DNA of 64,000 bases from Prevotella intermedia ATCC 25611 = DSM 20706 (GTDB taxonomy: Bacteria > Bacteroidota > Bacteroidia > Bacteroidales > Bacteroidaceae). Below are positions 8,127 through 18,000 of this stretch, piece after piece (positions within the stretch are counted from its first letter, which is position 1; every line of letters starts with the position of its first letter). The stretch is taken from positions 574,501-638,500 of the forward strand of contig NZ_CP019301.1 of the NCBI RefSeq assembly GCF_001953955.1, written 5' to 3'. The notes under the pieces were generated by a model that was not told the origin of the DNA, made no database searches, and saw nothing but the letters and a program-made list of their open reading frames with translations. The position numbers were made by a program, and so were the translations under genes.

Positions 8127-8435
8127 TTACCAACCATCTCGCTTCCGTACCATTTCATCTATCTCTTCCCGAAGGAAAAGTAACCTACCATTGGCTTTAA
8201 GATAAGGAATTTTTCCAGCCCACACCCAGTTATAGATAGTCTTTTGTTCTACTTTGAGTATCTTGGATACATCTATGATGTCCAGATATTCCGGTTTTAG
8301 AGGTGGACGGACAGTCGTATCGACAGATTGCTCTTGCAGGACAAGTAATTGGTCAAGTTTATCCTCGACATTCATCAACTTGTCAAACAGGCGTTTTTGC
8401 CATGTATCTTCTGTATTGTAATCTAAGTACGACAT
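8127..8435 (-). CDS. Helix-turn-helix (MerR/excisionase-like) DNA-binding protein
   Basis: A 102-residue protein with an N-terminal helical segment ([23 protein letters not shown], likely coiled coil) and a C-terminal winged [51 protein letters not shown]. This matches the small excisionase/MerR-type regulators found with integrases and primases on Bacteroidales mobile elements. It overlaps the end of the upstream primase-helicase gene by 13 bp, so the two are translationally coupled. A role as replication-initiation helper or excision factor is likely by context but not shown by sequence. Confidence 0.8.
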   Translation of the reverse strand: MSYLDYNTEDTWQKRLFDKLMNVEDKLDQLLVLQEQSVDTTVRPPLKPEYLDIIDVSKILKVEQKTIYNWVWAGKIPYLKANGRLLFLREEIDEMVRKRDGW

Positions 8436-10483
8436 AATTCTCCTTTTTGATAATTCCCACTTGTATCTTGTATCAAAATACGCTGCTCTTTCATATAGGC
8501 AATATATTTCTTTGCAGTTCTGTCCTTGATTTCCATTTCGCGCATCAGAACCTCACAAAGTTCTTGGTAAGTGAGCTTGAAAGAATTTCGGAAGGATTCT
8601 TTGACAACGGCAATGAGTTCATCAGTCTTGCGCTTTTCCTTGTCCTCCTTGGACTTCTCACCACGATAGACGTGCATATCCTCACCCTTGTCCCAGCCGA
8701 AAAGCATCATCGGTACGTCCAGCGGACTTCCGTCACGGACTTTCAATGCCTTCACCACCGAGTATTCGGGATTATCGTCTTTCTCAATGGAGAGAATACC
8801 GGCCGCCTTGCGTTGCAGTTCCGAGCCTATATGACCACGAAGTTTGATACCATTCGGTACGAAGTGTAGCACGCAGATGATACAGGTATTATAAATCCCC
8901 GCCAAGCGATAAAGCTCGTCCACAATGGCAATACTTTCCGTTTCATCGTTGGCGGAACGTATCAAGTCGGCTATTCCGTCAATCACCACAAGATGGATGC
9001 CTCCATGCCTGTGATGGAACAAGTCCATACTCTCGCGGATAAGCTTCAGCCTGTCCTTGCGGGACAGAGAGGCAAGATACAGGGAATGGCAAAACTCCGG
9101 TACTGCCGTCAAAGAAGCCCTACGCAATGTCTTACCCAAGTTCTTGTGCAGCTGTGCCTCGGACTGTTCCGTGTCATAGTGCAGGACTGCCAAGCCTTTG
9201 GGGTTGGCGGTAATCTCCAATCCCAATGTTTTCTCTATTGGCAGGCGTTCTTCTCCCAATGCTCCGGCAAGAATCGCACCTACATAGTTACTCTTGCCCG
9301 TACCTTCGCCTCCGGTGATGCAGAACAGATTATCCTGCGTGCCGAGTGGCACACCGTTTACTGCCACCACCGACTTGGAAATGTCAGGTGGATTCTCGTA
9401 ATCTATCTCACAGGAGCGAAGCATCATCATAGTTTGGCTGTATAGGTCTGTAAACATCTTGGCAAGCAGTTCTTTCAGTTCTTTCGCTCCATTACCCAAG
9501 GCAAAGAAATCAGAAATGTCTTTTTCAGACTTCGTGCCACTTAGTGGAAGTGAAAGGTTCAATACCTTGTATTCCGCCAGAAGTTCTGCTTGCCTGTGAC
9601 TCTCACGTACACCTGTCTCGTCGGCATCATACAGAAGTATGATGTGCCGGAAGCGAAGCTGAAGGCTCTCAATGATGCTTGTCGGTATCTGTGCCGTTTC
9701 ACTGTTGAAGCAGATGGCATTAAAGCCGTGTGCATACAATGAGAGCACATCCTTTTCCCCGCCTGTAATGAAGAGCATGTCGCCTTTTGTGGGAATCTGC
9801 TCCATACCGAAGCAATAAGTGGCAGGCATCCGTCCGCCATAGAGAAAGCGGATTTTCGGACTGTGAGGGCGGTATATCTTGACATAGCTATTTCCGATAT
9901 AGGCAAACATAGGTTCCGTAGGTGATCCATAAAGTTCAAACTTCTTGCCTTCAGCAGATACGCTTTCATACCGTTTAAGACTTCGTACCCGAAAAAGGCG
10001 GAGGGTATCCTCCTGGATGCCATAATGCGCCCAATAGTTCAGCAATCCATCGTCAAAAGGCTGTATCTCAAAACTGTATGAACGTTCTTCGGTATTCTTG
10101 GTAATGTCAGTCTTAGGGCCAGAGATAACCGGACTTTTATAAGTTGGTGCGGCATGTCTGTAATACTCCTCACCGCCATACAAAGAATATAATCCAAGTT
10201 CTTGGATGATGACTTTCAAAACTTCGGGAAAATCAGTTTTTAGGTTTAATCCACGCATGGTTGCCACAAACCAGAAACAGTCCCCTGAATAGGTGGTATC
10301 ACCATGATCATAGAACTTATAGGATGAACTCTTCCTGTCATAAAAGATGTGGCATGAAGCCCGCTTGTCATCATAGAAAGGACTGCGGAAGTTGCGATGA
10401 AGGTTCACCTCAAAACCAAGGAAATGGGAGAAGACGTTCAACCCTCCTTGTGTAAGCAAAAGTATTTGTTCTTTATCTATCAT
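8423..10483 (-). CDS. Primase-helicase fusion: CHC2-like, Toprim and RepA-like AAA domains
   Basis: A 686-residue replication protein. Residues about 10-80 resemble the CHC2 primase N-terminus ([31 protein letters not shown], then GDCFWFV) but lack the zinc-binding cysteine/histidine set. A Toprim core follows near 235-300 ([16 protein letters not shown], then [12 protein letters not shown]). From about 370 comes a RepA-like hexameric helicase ATPase: Walker A GGEGTGKS near 388, [15 protein letters not shown], Walker [12 protein letters not shown] and [22 protein letters not shown]. It probably primes and unwinds the element's own DNA during transfer or replication. It is third in an operon of four; the stop is 3 bp after the neighbouring HTH gene boundary. 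Confidence 0.88.
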   Translation of the reverse strand: MIDKEQILLLTQGGLNVFSHFLGFEVNLHRNFRSPFYDDKRASCHIFYDRKSSSYKFYDHGDTTYSGDCFWFVATMRGLNLKTDFPEVLKVIIQELGLYSLYGGEEYYRHAAPTYKSPVISGPKTDITKNTEERSYSFEIQPFDDGLLNYWAHYGIQEDTLRLFRVRSLKRYESVSAEGKKFELYGSPTEPMFAYIGNSYVKIYRPHSPKIRFLYGGRMPATYCFGMEQIPTKGDMLFITGGEKDVLSLYAHGFNAICFNSETAQIPTSIIESLQLRFRHIILLYDADETGVRESHRQAELLAEYKVLNLSLPLSGTKSEKDISDFFALGNGAKELKELLAKMFTDLYSQTMMMLRSCEIDYENPPDISKSVVAVNGVPLGTQDNLFCITGGEGTGKSNYVGAILAGALGEERLPIEKTLGLEITANPKGLAVLHYDTEQSEAQLHKNLGKTLRRASLTAVPEFCHSLYLASLSRKDRLKLIRESMDLFHHRHGGIHLVVIDGIADLIRSANDETESIAIVDELYRLAGIYNTCIICVLHFVPNGIKLRGHIGSELQRKAAGILSIEKDDNPEYSVVKALKVRDGSPLDVPMMLFGWDKGEDMHVYRGEKSKEDKEKRKTDELIAVVKESFRNSFKLTYQELCEVLMREMEIKDRTAKKYIAYMKEQRILIQDTSGNYQKGELCRT

Positions 10484-10486
10484 ACT

Positions 10487-10861
10487 TTATCTATTTTTAG
10501 GATTAAGGCAAGAACTCATGATAAGATTATCCTTGAAGCGGTTGAGTCGTCCGAGAACCTCGTCATTCCTCATCCCTGAGACACGGAGCCGGTTACATTT
10601 CACGGCAATAATTATTGATTTGAAAAAATAACGCACATCGCCGCCCTCCGTGTAGCGGTAACGCACCAACTGTTTCTTGCGCCAGCGGTAAAGGGTGGAC
10701 TCTGAAACATTCAGAGTCCCAATAAGGTCTTTGGTGGTCATTTCCAGCTCGTCATCTATATCCTGGATAAGACGGGAGGTGCGTTCAACATACTGCTCTA
10801 TTCGGTTGAGCCTGTCTATCAGTTCCTGATAGGCTTGGCTTTCTACTGCAATTATTTCCAT
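10487..10861 (-). CDS. Helix-turn-helix domain protein of the primase operon
   Basis: A 124-residue protein. The first 40 residues (AYQELIDRLNRIEQYVERTSRLIQDIDDEL) look like a coiled coil, followed by a winged helix, MTTKDLIGTLNVSESTLYRWRKKQLVRYRYTEGGDVRYFFKSIIIAVK. The C-terminal 35 residues (NRLRVSGMRNDEVLGRLNRFKDNLIM) are basic and helical. It overlaps the XRE-type gene upstream by 10 bp and is followed after 3 bp by the primase-helicase gene. Its place directly before a replication gene suggests a regulator or origin-binding partner; this is an inference. Confidence 0.78.
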   Translation of the reverse strand: MEIIAVESQAYQELIDRLNRIEQYVERTSRLIQDIDDELEMTTKDLIGTLNVSESTLYRWRKKQLVRYRYTEGGDVRYFFKSIIIAVKCNRLRVSGMRNDEVLGRLNRFKDNLIMSSCLNPKNR

Positions 10862-11199
10862 CTTTTCAACTTGGTGCTTTTAATTGTTATATCCATCCCA
10901 GAATTCGCAAGGTATTGCATAAGAGAGTTGTAGGCTTCTTTTGTATACACCTCAACGTGTACTTCTGCAATAGGTCTTGGAAGATCTTGTCCATTGCTTG
11001 CGAGATATGCAAACATCTCATAAACATCTATCTCCAAAACAGTCGCATAGTTTACTATTTGGAGAAAGTCCATTGTAATCTGACCAGACTCCCATCGGGA
11101 TATTGTGCTTTCATCAACTCCCAATTTCTCAGCTAGATACGCCTGTTTTAGATGTTTGTTCAATCTCTCATTTCGAAGAAATTCCAGTAACTCTTTCAT
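10852..11199 (-). CDS. XRE-family transcriptional regulator
   Basis: 115 residues starting MKELLEFLRNERLNKHLKQ, with a textbook Cro/C1 helix-turn-helix (AYLAEKLGVDESTISRWESGQITMDFLQIVNYATVL), then a C-terminal part (VHVEVYTKEAYNSLMQYLANSGMDITIKSTK) of unknown role. The 11199 start is chosen because residues before it in the longer frame are not family-like; a start two codons upstream (11205) is equally possible. It is the first gene of the four-gene operon and probably autoregulates it. The region 11206-11400 upstream has no gene; it holds short GCAAGT/TGCAA repeats of unclear meaning. Confidence 0.85.
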   Translation of the reverse strand: MKELLEFLRNERLNKHLKQAYLAEKLGVDESTISRWESGQITMDFLQIVNYATVLEIDVYEMFAYLASNGQDLPRPIAEVHVEVYTKEAYNSLMQYLANSGMDITIKSTKLKRWK

Positions 11200-11402
11200 A
11201 AACATAAAGTTATAGAAACATCTTGGCACGAGCAACCCGTCACACGCAAGTTTATGTACCCTCTGCAAGTCGTCATGCACCAGATGCAATTTTTCGTTTG
11301 GTGGCGGATGCAAAGGGCATCTATATATATAAATTGACTATATATTGTGAATTATATTGGGAAGTGTTGAAATTCCATTTCTCTGTTACAGCCAAAATCC
11401 CT

Positions 11403-11454
11403 CCAGTGCAAGGTGCAAGTCCCCTTATATATAGGGGCTTGCACCTTGCACTGG
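11403..11454. repeat. Near-perfect 21-bp inverted repeat with A/T loop
   Basis: The left arm (11403-11424) and right arm (11434-11454) are complementary over 21 positions with one bulged T, around TTATATATA. Each arm itself contains the tandem TGCAAGGTGCAAG. It lies between the XRE operon and the attachment-like region, immediately before a TGTAGCAG box. With no U-tract it is unlikely to be a plain terminator; it could be a protein-binding cruciform near the element end. Confidence 0.8.
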
Positions 11455-11458
11455 AAAG

Positions 11459-11618
11459 TGTAGCAGTAAAATCTCTAAATATTTATGGTACAAAGATTTG
11501 GAGGTCAGTACAATTTTATATACCTTTGTACCCAAGAAAAGAGAGCTGTTGTGCTTTCAAAAGGTAGTCAGAATAGTAGTCACTAAGCAGTCAAAATACT
11601 GCTACAAAAATGCTACAC
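11459..11618. other. Integrase arm-type boxes near an element end
   Basis: TGTAGCAG at 11459 and its inverse CTGCTACA at 11599 and TGCTACA at 11611 match the boxes that flank the att core in both integrase modules (40923-40972 and 56481-56530). Their presence beside the core copy at 11683 suggests this is the end of an element mobilized by that same integrase type. Confidence 0.6.
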
Positions 11619-11682
11619 TACCGATTTGTCAAAATTGATAGGACATTTAATTACAACGAGTTAGCAGAGTTTGGTTCACAAA

Positions 11683-11695
11683 CCTCTCTCTCCGC
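11683..11695 (+). other. att core copy, left end of the 29-kb element (tRNA-Ser 3'-end sequence)
   Basis: CCTCTCTCTCCGC is identical to the 3' end of tRNA-Ser(TGA) (56691-56703, minus strand) and to 40751-40763 in the same orientation. Here the similarity to the tRNA extends further left: 11673-11695 matches the tRNA T-arm/acceptor end at 19 of 23 positions, including GGTTC. This is a tRNA 3' remnant and marks an element boundary. Confidence 0.75.
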
Positions 11696-11699
11696 AAAT

Positions 11700-11737
11700 A
11701 AGGGTGTAAATCAACGAGTTACGTGATTTACACCCTT
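11700..11737. repeat. 14-bp perfect inverted repeat just inside the left att core
   Basis: AAGGGTGTAAATCA (11700-11713) pairs perfectly with 11724-11737, and the stem can be extended by ACG/CGT with one bulge. Its place 5 bp inside the att core suggests a binding site for recombination proteins or a terminator shielding the element end. Confidence 0.7.
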
Positions 11738-11741
11738 TATT

Positions 11742-11776
11742 ACACCCAAAAAATGTGAGATGGGTGTTTCTTTTTA
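11742..11776. terminator. Hairpin with T-run downstream of the PP2C gene
   Basis: ACACCCA (11742-11748) pairs with TGGGTGT (11761-11767), followed on the plus strand by TTCTTTTT. It lies 30-60 bp beyond the end of the minus-strand defence operon; the T-run favours blocking plus-strand transcription coming from the att side. Confidence 0.5.
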
Positions 11777-11805
11777 GTAGGATATAAGTCACTATTATCA
11801 TAGTT

Positions 11806-12492
11806 TCAAATAGTTACCTTGACAAATGAATAGTTATCACTTATACCATTTGCGAGTGTGTCTAGTTCAGTTTTCTTACTATCATCGTAGTTCAATGCTT
11901 TATCCATTTCTATTTCCTTGTGGAATCCATCAGTACAAAGAATAAAGACATCCCCATCTTCTACCTCTATTTTTCTAATGGGGGCAGCATCTACAAGGGT
12001 GTCACCCATAATAGATTTAGTAACGATGCAAGCATATTTCTCATAACTGGTAGCACTCAGTGTCTTAATCTTTGCCAATTCATTCACAATAGAATGGTCT
12101 TCTGTCCGATATACTTCCTGCCCCCCTCTAAACATATAGATTCTGCTGTCGCCCAACCACGTAAGGTAAGCATTGCCACCTGACACAATCAGCACAGTAA
12201 CGACGCATCCCATTTGTTTCGCCGCCATAGCCATGCGTTTCAGCATCAGGGCATCATTGGCAAACGGAATGGCCTCTTTTAAGAGTTCTGTCGGCGAGTA
12301 TTGGTTGAAATTTAATTCAATGAAGTCCAACAGAGCATCCCCGACAACCCTTGCAGCAGTCGCCCCCTCTGAGTAGCCACCCATTCCATCTGTAACCACA
12401 AAGATTCCCGAACCATCGGGAAGAGAACCGTGAACTACATAGTCTTGATTTTCATCCCGAGTTCCTTTGTTAGTATATTCAAAAACCTTCAT
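11806..12492 (-). CDS. PP2C-family serine/threonine phosphatase
   Basis: A compact 228-residue PP2C (PPM) phosphatase consisting of the catalytic domain only. Metal-binding motifs are visible in order: RDENQDY near residue 13, VVTDGMGGYSEGATAARVV near 32-50, WLGDSRIYMF near 111-120 and FILCTDGFHKEI near 180. PP2C enzymes remove phosphate from Ser/Thr using two Mn/Mg ions. It is the last gene of the defence operon, with its ATG directly abutting the stop of the 1835-residue ATPase gene. The same operon encodes a double-kinase protein, so this phosphatase is the obvious candidate to reset or hold off kinase signalling. Confidence 0.93.
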   Translation of the reverse strand: MKVFEYTNKGTRDENQDYVVHGSLPDGSGIFVVTDGMGGYSEGATAARVVGDALLDFIELNFNQYSPTELLKEAIPFANDALMLKRMAMAAKQMGCVVTVLIVSGGNAYLTWLGDSRIYMFRGGQEVYRTEDHSIVNELAKIKTLSATSYEKYACIVTKSIMGDTLVDAAPIRKIEVEDGDVFILCTDGFHKEIEMDKALNYDDSKKTELDTLANGISDNYSFVKVTI

Positions 12493-15400
12493 TTACTTAA
12501 TTGCTTGAATAGTGTCACCACCATGCTTTGTCACACGAGGGCGAATACTTATTTTTATTGGACGCTGAGTAATTGTCTTGTCAGAAGACTTGTTTGCCCA
12601 CAAGTATGCTTCCCCAGAGCCCAAAACTGCCATTTCTGTCGCAGTCAACGTCTGCAAAGGTGTTATGGCTTTCTGCACATGCTTTACCCATGCTGGCGAA
12701 CTGAAGCGATGCATCACGACAATTGAGCTCAACTCAATGATTTCCGTTGGCAAGCTCATTGGGTCTTGGCTCGCTATCATAATAGAAACACCTTTATGAC
12801 GCATTTCACGTATAGCAGTAGTGATAGACCCAACAAGTTCCTTGTTATTCATATACTTATGTGCCTCGTCAAATACAATGAACTTATTAAATGCCCTGCC
12901 ATCAACTTTCATCACACTCGAAAAGATGTTGAGCATTACCACAAACAATCCAAGAGCTTCGTCCTTTTCAATAAACTCATCGCGAAGGTCAACAATTATC
13001 AAACGTCCGGGTTTCAAGTACTGCTGAAGCTTGTTGCCATCTGTAATGTACTCCTCAGCAAAATCCAATTTCTGTTCAGCCATTGAACGTTGAGAAGAAC
13101 TCATGTGACCATTGTCTACCACACCGTCACGGATGTTTTGCAATGACATATTGTTTCGGCATGATTTCATAATCTGCTTTAGTTCCTTAATGTAGGTGGA
13201 ATCATTTCCCATTGCCCCAAGCAAGAACATCCAATCACGAACGGCCAATTCTGATGAATCGAATCCTATTGGATGGACTTCAATATCAGGATATTCTTCT
13301 TTTCTGGCTTCCACCTGACTTTCAGGTGCAAGAAGAATAACATCTTTGATACTGCCTGGTTCTGCTCCATATTCGGCTTTAAGCTTCGCTAATTGACCAG
13401 CTTCATCATTAGGATATACCATAGATGTGAATTCTGGAGCATAATCCATGCTGTCACTATAATGGAAAATAACACTGGCCATTGGCGCAGGTAACAAGTT
13501 CACTTTAGAGAATTGGCGGAGTACCATTTCTGTAATTGAACCAATCGTATAACTTTTTCCAGCACCTTGAACGCCAAACAAGCTGATTGTATTGCATTCA
13601 TTTAAGTCAAGACCAATTACACGCCCATTGCTATTCATCTTACCGATGATACCGAACTGGGGACTATCGCCATTTTTACCTATAATAACGTCACAAGACG
13701 GTTTCTCGTAATTGAGATCAATAGGTTCTGGTTCTGAAACTGGTTCCGACTCAGAAGGTGTTTGCACCTCTTGCGATGGATTTGTTACAGACTCAGTGGT
13801 ATGAGTAGTTTCATCGACATGCTCAGGCTCTTCCTGCGGTTCAAATGATACAGAAGGTTGATCCACGGATGGGGTTATAGGTTCGTCTTGAACGTCTGAG
13901 ATAGGATTCTCTGCTCTCGTCTTAATTGTTGACTTCTTTGGAATTATTACTTCGTAATCAGAATCCTGTTCTGGCTCATCTGAAGGAACTAAAGGTTGTA
14001 CAGGTGCAACTATTTCCCCGTCAGGGTCTTTCCTTGGAGTGAGGGTTGGCTCAAAGAAATTCACGATTTCCTTGTCCATTGCTTCAAGTACCTGGCTGTT
14101 TAGAGTTCCTTCTGTATTAAGGATTTCGCCAATAACTGGTTCTCCCATAGAGTAAATGAGTGCATCTCCATAGAAGTGCTTCTTCTGACGTCCCATTTGA
14201 GTAAAGTCAAATACAATCCCTAATTGCTTAAATCTGATGGTATATCCATCTGCCAACTTACTCATGAACACTAAATACTCATGCGCAAACTCTGGGTCAA
14301 GTTGTCCATAGCGCATAGCACGACGAATATAGAACTCCAAGAATGATTTCAATTCCAATACTTTGAGCTCTCTGTCAAGTCTATAATAGCCATCTACTGC
14401 AATTTCAAAGTGCGAGCGTAGTGCAAAGATTGTATTTTCAATTTGATTAACCATCTTAGCATGAAGCTCTTCTGCATTGTAATGTGCATTGCGGCATTTA
14501 ATTTCAACTACTGTAAACAGAATTTCTTTCTTTGCAGAGTCGATTTTAACAACGAGATTGTCTGCACGTTCCTTGTTTTCGTTTTCTAGGTCTGCAAACA
14601 ATTCTTTATGAAGGTCAATAGGAATAAGGAATGACTCTTTTGTTATCCCTTTCTTCTCTAAGAATCGCTTACAAAGTGTGGTGCCAATGACCTCAAATCC
14701 CTTACGAGAGGTTGCATTAACCTGCATAATCAATGAACTACTTACAGAACGGACATCTTCCAATATCTGCTTGAAATTCTCATATCTTTCAAGGTTAATA
14801 CCATATTCATGAAAGAGTGGAATCATCAATGCTCCAATCTCGCTTGTTGGTTTGGTAGTAAGATACGACGAAACACCTGTTGCATCTTCACCAGGAACAT
14901 AATCAAGTAGGTAAGGAATATCGTTTTCACCCAGACATGGTAGGTCATAGAATTCAGGCCCCATATTTTTATCAAAAGTGATAACCCAGTCACTGCTATC
15001 ATGAACGAATAACAACAGCATCATATCATTTTCTTTCAGGCGAAGTGTTGTAGCTGGAACTGACTCTTCAAGAGTAGAAGAGAGTAGTTTTCCTGTAGCC
15101 TCTTGCAAACGTGCAAACAAGCTAACTTCCATGTTTGCTGACTCTGACACAGGATTTGGCAGAATCTTATTCGAGTAATACCTGTTCCACACGAATGACT
15201 TTCCTTCCTTCGCCGCATTAACCACGTCTCGGCATATTGTTCCATTCAGGTAGAAAGAACGGCTTAATTCGTCAGGGCGAACCAACTCTGTATGTACAGC
15301 GAATGGATTAACCAAGAACGAAAGGTGTGCCTGGTACTTATCGTGGTCATCAATAAAGTCACTGACTTTGTTCAGAGAGAAGCGTAACTTGGGGAACAAT

Positions 15401-18000
15401 CTGTTTGCGGAAGCTTGTGAAAATACTTCGGCTTCAGCAGCGGTTCTACCATAGCCTTCTGGATCAAGCAACTCTTTGAATGCTTCGCCTGATTGTAGCA
15501 TATTGTCATCCGAGAACAAACGGATTTCATATGTTAGGTCAAGACCAAGCCCAATTTTCTCTAACTCTATAAGAGCCTGAGCAAAAACAGCTGCATCTCC
15601 GGCGTTGAAGAGGTTGATGACAAGTTTATCCGTGTATGGATGGGACAAACCGTAATTGAACAGATGACGAACAACTAAATCTTTGCTCACATCACTATCA
15701 ATCTGCTTTTCACGAGCCACATTAAGTAACATCGCAGTATATGACTTCAACTGACGGTAGCCAGAAGCAAAAGCATCTTCTCTTCCGTAAGATGGTTGTG
15801 CATATGCACCCCAACCGAATGTGATTTCACCAATATACTGATATGCCTCTTGCAAAGAGCTTTCGCTAAGTACGAGAGGGGCAATCTCCATTGGCAATAA
15901 TCCCATGAAAAGTTTATCTAACTTTCGATACCAAGCCTTATGGTACTTAGGATATTCTAAAGTCTTTTCTTCCCAATCTTGGTACAACTCATATAAGTTG
16001 ACCATCCAAGCCAGACGAAGTGGGTGAAGTGGGGTAATGAGCTTTACTTTGACATTGCTACCATCAGGCATTTCGACAGTCAAAAGTACAGTATCAAGAT
16101 TCTGTAAGCAAACAATCTGCTCTTCGCTTAATTCTGTCTCTTGGAGATTTCTCAACCAAGAGTCATATTCTGCGAGATAGCCTTTGATTAGACCAATATT
16201 TGTAGTAAAGTCTGTGGTACATATTAGACCGCTTTCATTTTCAGCAGACTCACGTATAATTGAAAATAAGTCTTGGCGCAATGCAGTCAACTCATCAGGA
16301 ATATTAAGTCCCTTAGCAGCAACAAACAACGGGTACTGTTTTGCTGTGTCTGTAGGATCAAGCAATTTTGCGTCTGTTAGATTACCACTTAGCAATGCCT
16401 CCACATGACCTAATTCATCATCATTCTTAAGAAACGTGGTTTCTAATTGTATCAATTTTTTAGGAAGCTGAATCTGATAAGCGTATGCAGCACCAAAGTC
16501 AAATTGATATGTATTGTTCAATGTGCCCTCAATCCACATGCTTCTATCAGTACCAACGTCAGGAAGTTCTAAATCTTCTTCTTTAGACAGATGTGTACTG
16601 CGATAATGAATAATTGCCTGAGTTAGACTGTTAACTTTACCTCGTTTGTCAACTTCGCCTTCTCCAGAATACTCTTCAGTGGTAATCGTAAAGCTTTCTG
16701 ATTCATTGCAGTATGCCACGTGTTGCTCCAATCGGTACTGTTCCATTTGAAGGTTAGGATTCTGCTCCTTCGCATCAAGCCATGAAGCCTGTACTCGTTC
16801 TTCCTTGAATTCTTTTAATGTGTCAAGAACAATACCGTTCTCGTCAAGAGCACGGACACGAAGCATATATTCACCTTCTTCAAACATGCCAGATGCAATA
16901 TTCAATGAAAGTTTACGAGAGGCACGCTTGTTAGTTCCAACCTTAGCTTTTTTTACAACACCTACTTCAGAGAAGTCATCGATGTTGACAAGGGCTATTT
17001 CGAATGAGAAAATATCTGGATTATCTTTTGGAGATGGATCCGTCGTTATCGTAAATGAAACCTTTCCCTTTTTGTCTTGTGGAATAGCCAATAGCAAGGA
17101 ACCTGTATCGGCATCACGGACAAGTTCCTTTTTGGGATCTTTTCCAGGAACGATGTCAACCATAACCTTTACAGGTTTACTTTCGTTGTCTTTGTCTATC
17201 CAAGGCAGAACAGCATAATTAAATTCAGGATGATTATCGTGAATATTCTCAAAGAGAGATACAGCATCTTCGATATTGTCAGTTGTAGTAAAGAATACCA
17301 TCAAGTCTTTCTGGACGGTATTTCTAACTAAAGGCAGACTAACGATTCTGTCAGCAGCCGTTAAAGAAAAGTCTGCCATCACAGAAGAAACCTTCTCTAA
17401 ATTGAGCATAAAACGTCTTCTGATTGAACCTTCATTTTTAATGAGGTCTTTATCAGGAAGCATACCAAAAAGGTACAATCCATTACCCCATGCTTCATCG
17501 GCATATTGTTTAGTCTCCAAATATAGAAGATAGTTGATAACCGTAGTTCTTGATGGCTTTATCTCCTCAAAAAGATCTGTCATCTGTTTCCAAAGATATT
17601 CCTTTTCTTCTGGTAATTCATGAATGAGTTTCCACACGAAGGAATCTTGGAGTTCTGCTACAGACAGATTTTGGAAGGTCGCATCACCATAAGAGTCTTC
17701 TGCTGATGTGCGACTGTTTGACGGAACAAGGATAAGTACCGATTTATCTGGATTGTTACGTAGTTCAATAAGCTTAGTAGCATGAATAAATTCTTCTCCT
17801 TTCTCTGTTTCAGACAGGATATAAACTTCCATTCCACTGTTCAAAGGACGAAGCAATGGAAGTAAGACACGAAGTTCCTTCATAGCCAGACCAGTGATCT
17901 TCATACAATGTCCTGGCTTTGCTGACTTCAACTTAGGTGAATACGCTTCTACAACATGTTGTATGAAACGCTCGTAATATAGAGTTTTAATATTTTCCAT
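12493..18000 (-). CDS. HerA/FtsK-like ATPase of 1835 aa, MAD8/DptH-like
   Basis: A very large defence ATPase. The C-terminal 370 residues form a HerA/FtsK-type motor: Walker A LFGVQGAGKSYT near 1474-1485, Walker B FIVFDEAHKYM near 1707-1717, a sensor-like IMIASQDPMSLP and an RPIKISIRPR end. A Pro/Glu/Ser-rich linker (about 1330-1440) precedes it. Around residues 1145-1170 a PD-(D/E)XK-like pattern is visible (DNLVVKIDSAKKEILFTVVEIKCR). The first 1100 residues have no motif I recognise. The domain order resembles the ATP-binding MAD8 subunit of MADS and DptH of phosphorothioate restriction. The stop overlaps nothing; its start overlaps the upstream gene by one base. Confidence 0.85.
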   Translation of the reverse strand: MENIKTLYYERFIQHVVEAYSPKLKSAKPGHCMKITGLAMKELRVLLPLLRPLNSGMEVYILSETEKGEEFIHATKLIELRNNPDKSVLILVPSNSRTSAEDSYGDATFQNLSVAELQDSFVWKLIHELPEEKEYLWKQMTDLFEEIKPSRTTVINYLLYLETKQYADEAWGNGLYLFGMLPDKDLIKNEGSIRRRFMLNLEKVSSVMADFSLTAADRIVSLPLVRNTVQKDLMVFFTTTDNIEDAVSLFENIHDNHPEFNYAVLPWIDKDNESKPVKVMVDIVPGKDPKKELVRDADTGSLLLAIPQDKKGKVSFTITTDPSPKDNPDIFSFEIALVNIDDFSEVGVVKKAKVGTNKRASRKLSLNIASGMFEEGEYMLRVRALDENGIVLDTLKEFKEERVQASWLDAKEQNPNLQMEQYRLEQHVAYCNESESFTITTEEYSGEGEVDKRGKVNSLTQAIIHYRSTHLSKEEDLELPDVGTDRSMWIEGTLNNTYQFDFGAAYAYQIQLPKKLIQLETTFLKNDDELGHVEALLSGNLTDAKLLDPTDTAKQYPLFVAAKGLNIPDELTALRQDLFSIIRESAENESGLICTTDFTTNIGLIKGYLAEYDSWLRNLQETELSEEQIVCLQNLDTVLLTVEMPDGSNVKVKLITPLHPLRLAWMVNLYELYQDWEEKTLEYPKYHKAWYRKLDKLFMGLLPMEIAPLVLSESSLQEAYQYIGEITFGWGAYAQPSYGREDAFASGYRQLKSYTAMLLNVAREKQIDSDVSKDLVVRHLFNYGLSHPYTDKLVINLFNAGDAAVFAQALIELEKIGLGLDLTYEIRLFSDDNMLQSGEAFKELLDPEGYGRTAAEAEVFSQASANRLFPKLRFSLNKVSDFIDDHDKYQAHLSFLVNPFAVHTELVRPDELSRSFYLNGTICRDVVNAAKEGKSFVWNRYYSNKILPNPVSESANMEVSLFARLQEATGKLLSSTLEESVPATTLRLKENDMMLLLFVHDSSDWVITFDKNMGPEFYDLPCLGENDIPYLLDYVPGEDATGVSSYLTTKPTSEIGALMIPLFHEYGINLERYENFKQILEDVRSVSSSLIMQVNATSRKGFEVIGTTLCKRFLEKKGITKESFLIPIDLHKELFADLENENKERADNLVVKIDSAKKEILFTVVEIKCRNAHYNAEELHAKMVNQIENTIFALRSHFEIAVDGYYRLDRELKVLELKSFLEFYIRRAMRYGQLDPEFAHEYLVFMSKLADGYTIRFKQLGIVFDFTQMGRQKKHFYGDALIYSMGEPVIGEILNTEGTLNSQVLEAMDKEIVNFFEPTLTPRKDPDGEIVAPVQPLVPSDEPEQDSDYEVIIPKKSTIKTRAENPISDVQDEPITPSVDQPSVSFEPQEEPEHVDETTHTTESVTNPSQEVQTPSESEPVSEPEPIDLNYEKPSCDVIIGKNGDSPQFGIIGKMNSNGRVIGLDLNECNTISLFGVQGAGKSYTIGSITEMVLRQFSKVNLLPAPMASVIFHYSDSMDYAPEFTSMVYPNDEAGQLAKLKAEYGAEPGSIKDVILLAPESQVEARKEEYPDIEVHPIGFDSSELAVRDWMFLLGAMGNDSTYIKELKQIMKSCRNNMSLQNIRDGVVDNGHMSSSQRSMAEQKLDFAEEYITDGNKLQQYLKPGRLIIVDLRDEFIEKDEALGLFVVMLNIFSSVMKVDGRAFNKFIVFDEAHKYMNNKELVGSITTAIREMRHKGVSIMIASQDPMSLPTEIIELSSIVVMHRFSSPAWVKHVQKAITPLQTLTATEMAVLGSGEAYLWANKSSDKTITQRPIKISIRPRVTKHGGDTIQAIK

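Noticed and set aside
7951..8133. Small minus-strand frame of 60 codons downstream of the primase operon
   Set aside because: It overlaps the terminator hairpin, its sequence is unlike any family, and its A/T-rich composition explains the open frame.
12493..18000. Calling the operon BREX or DISARM
   Set aside because: No PglZ, BrxC/BrxL or DrmA/DrmB-type protein is seen; the kinase, S subunit and giant HerA-like ATPase fit MADS better.
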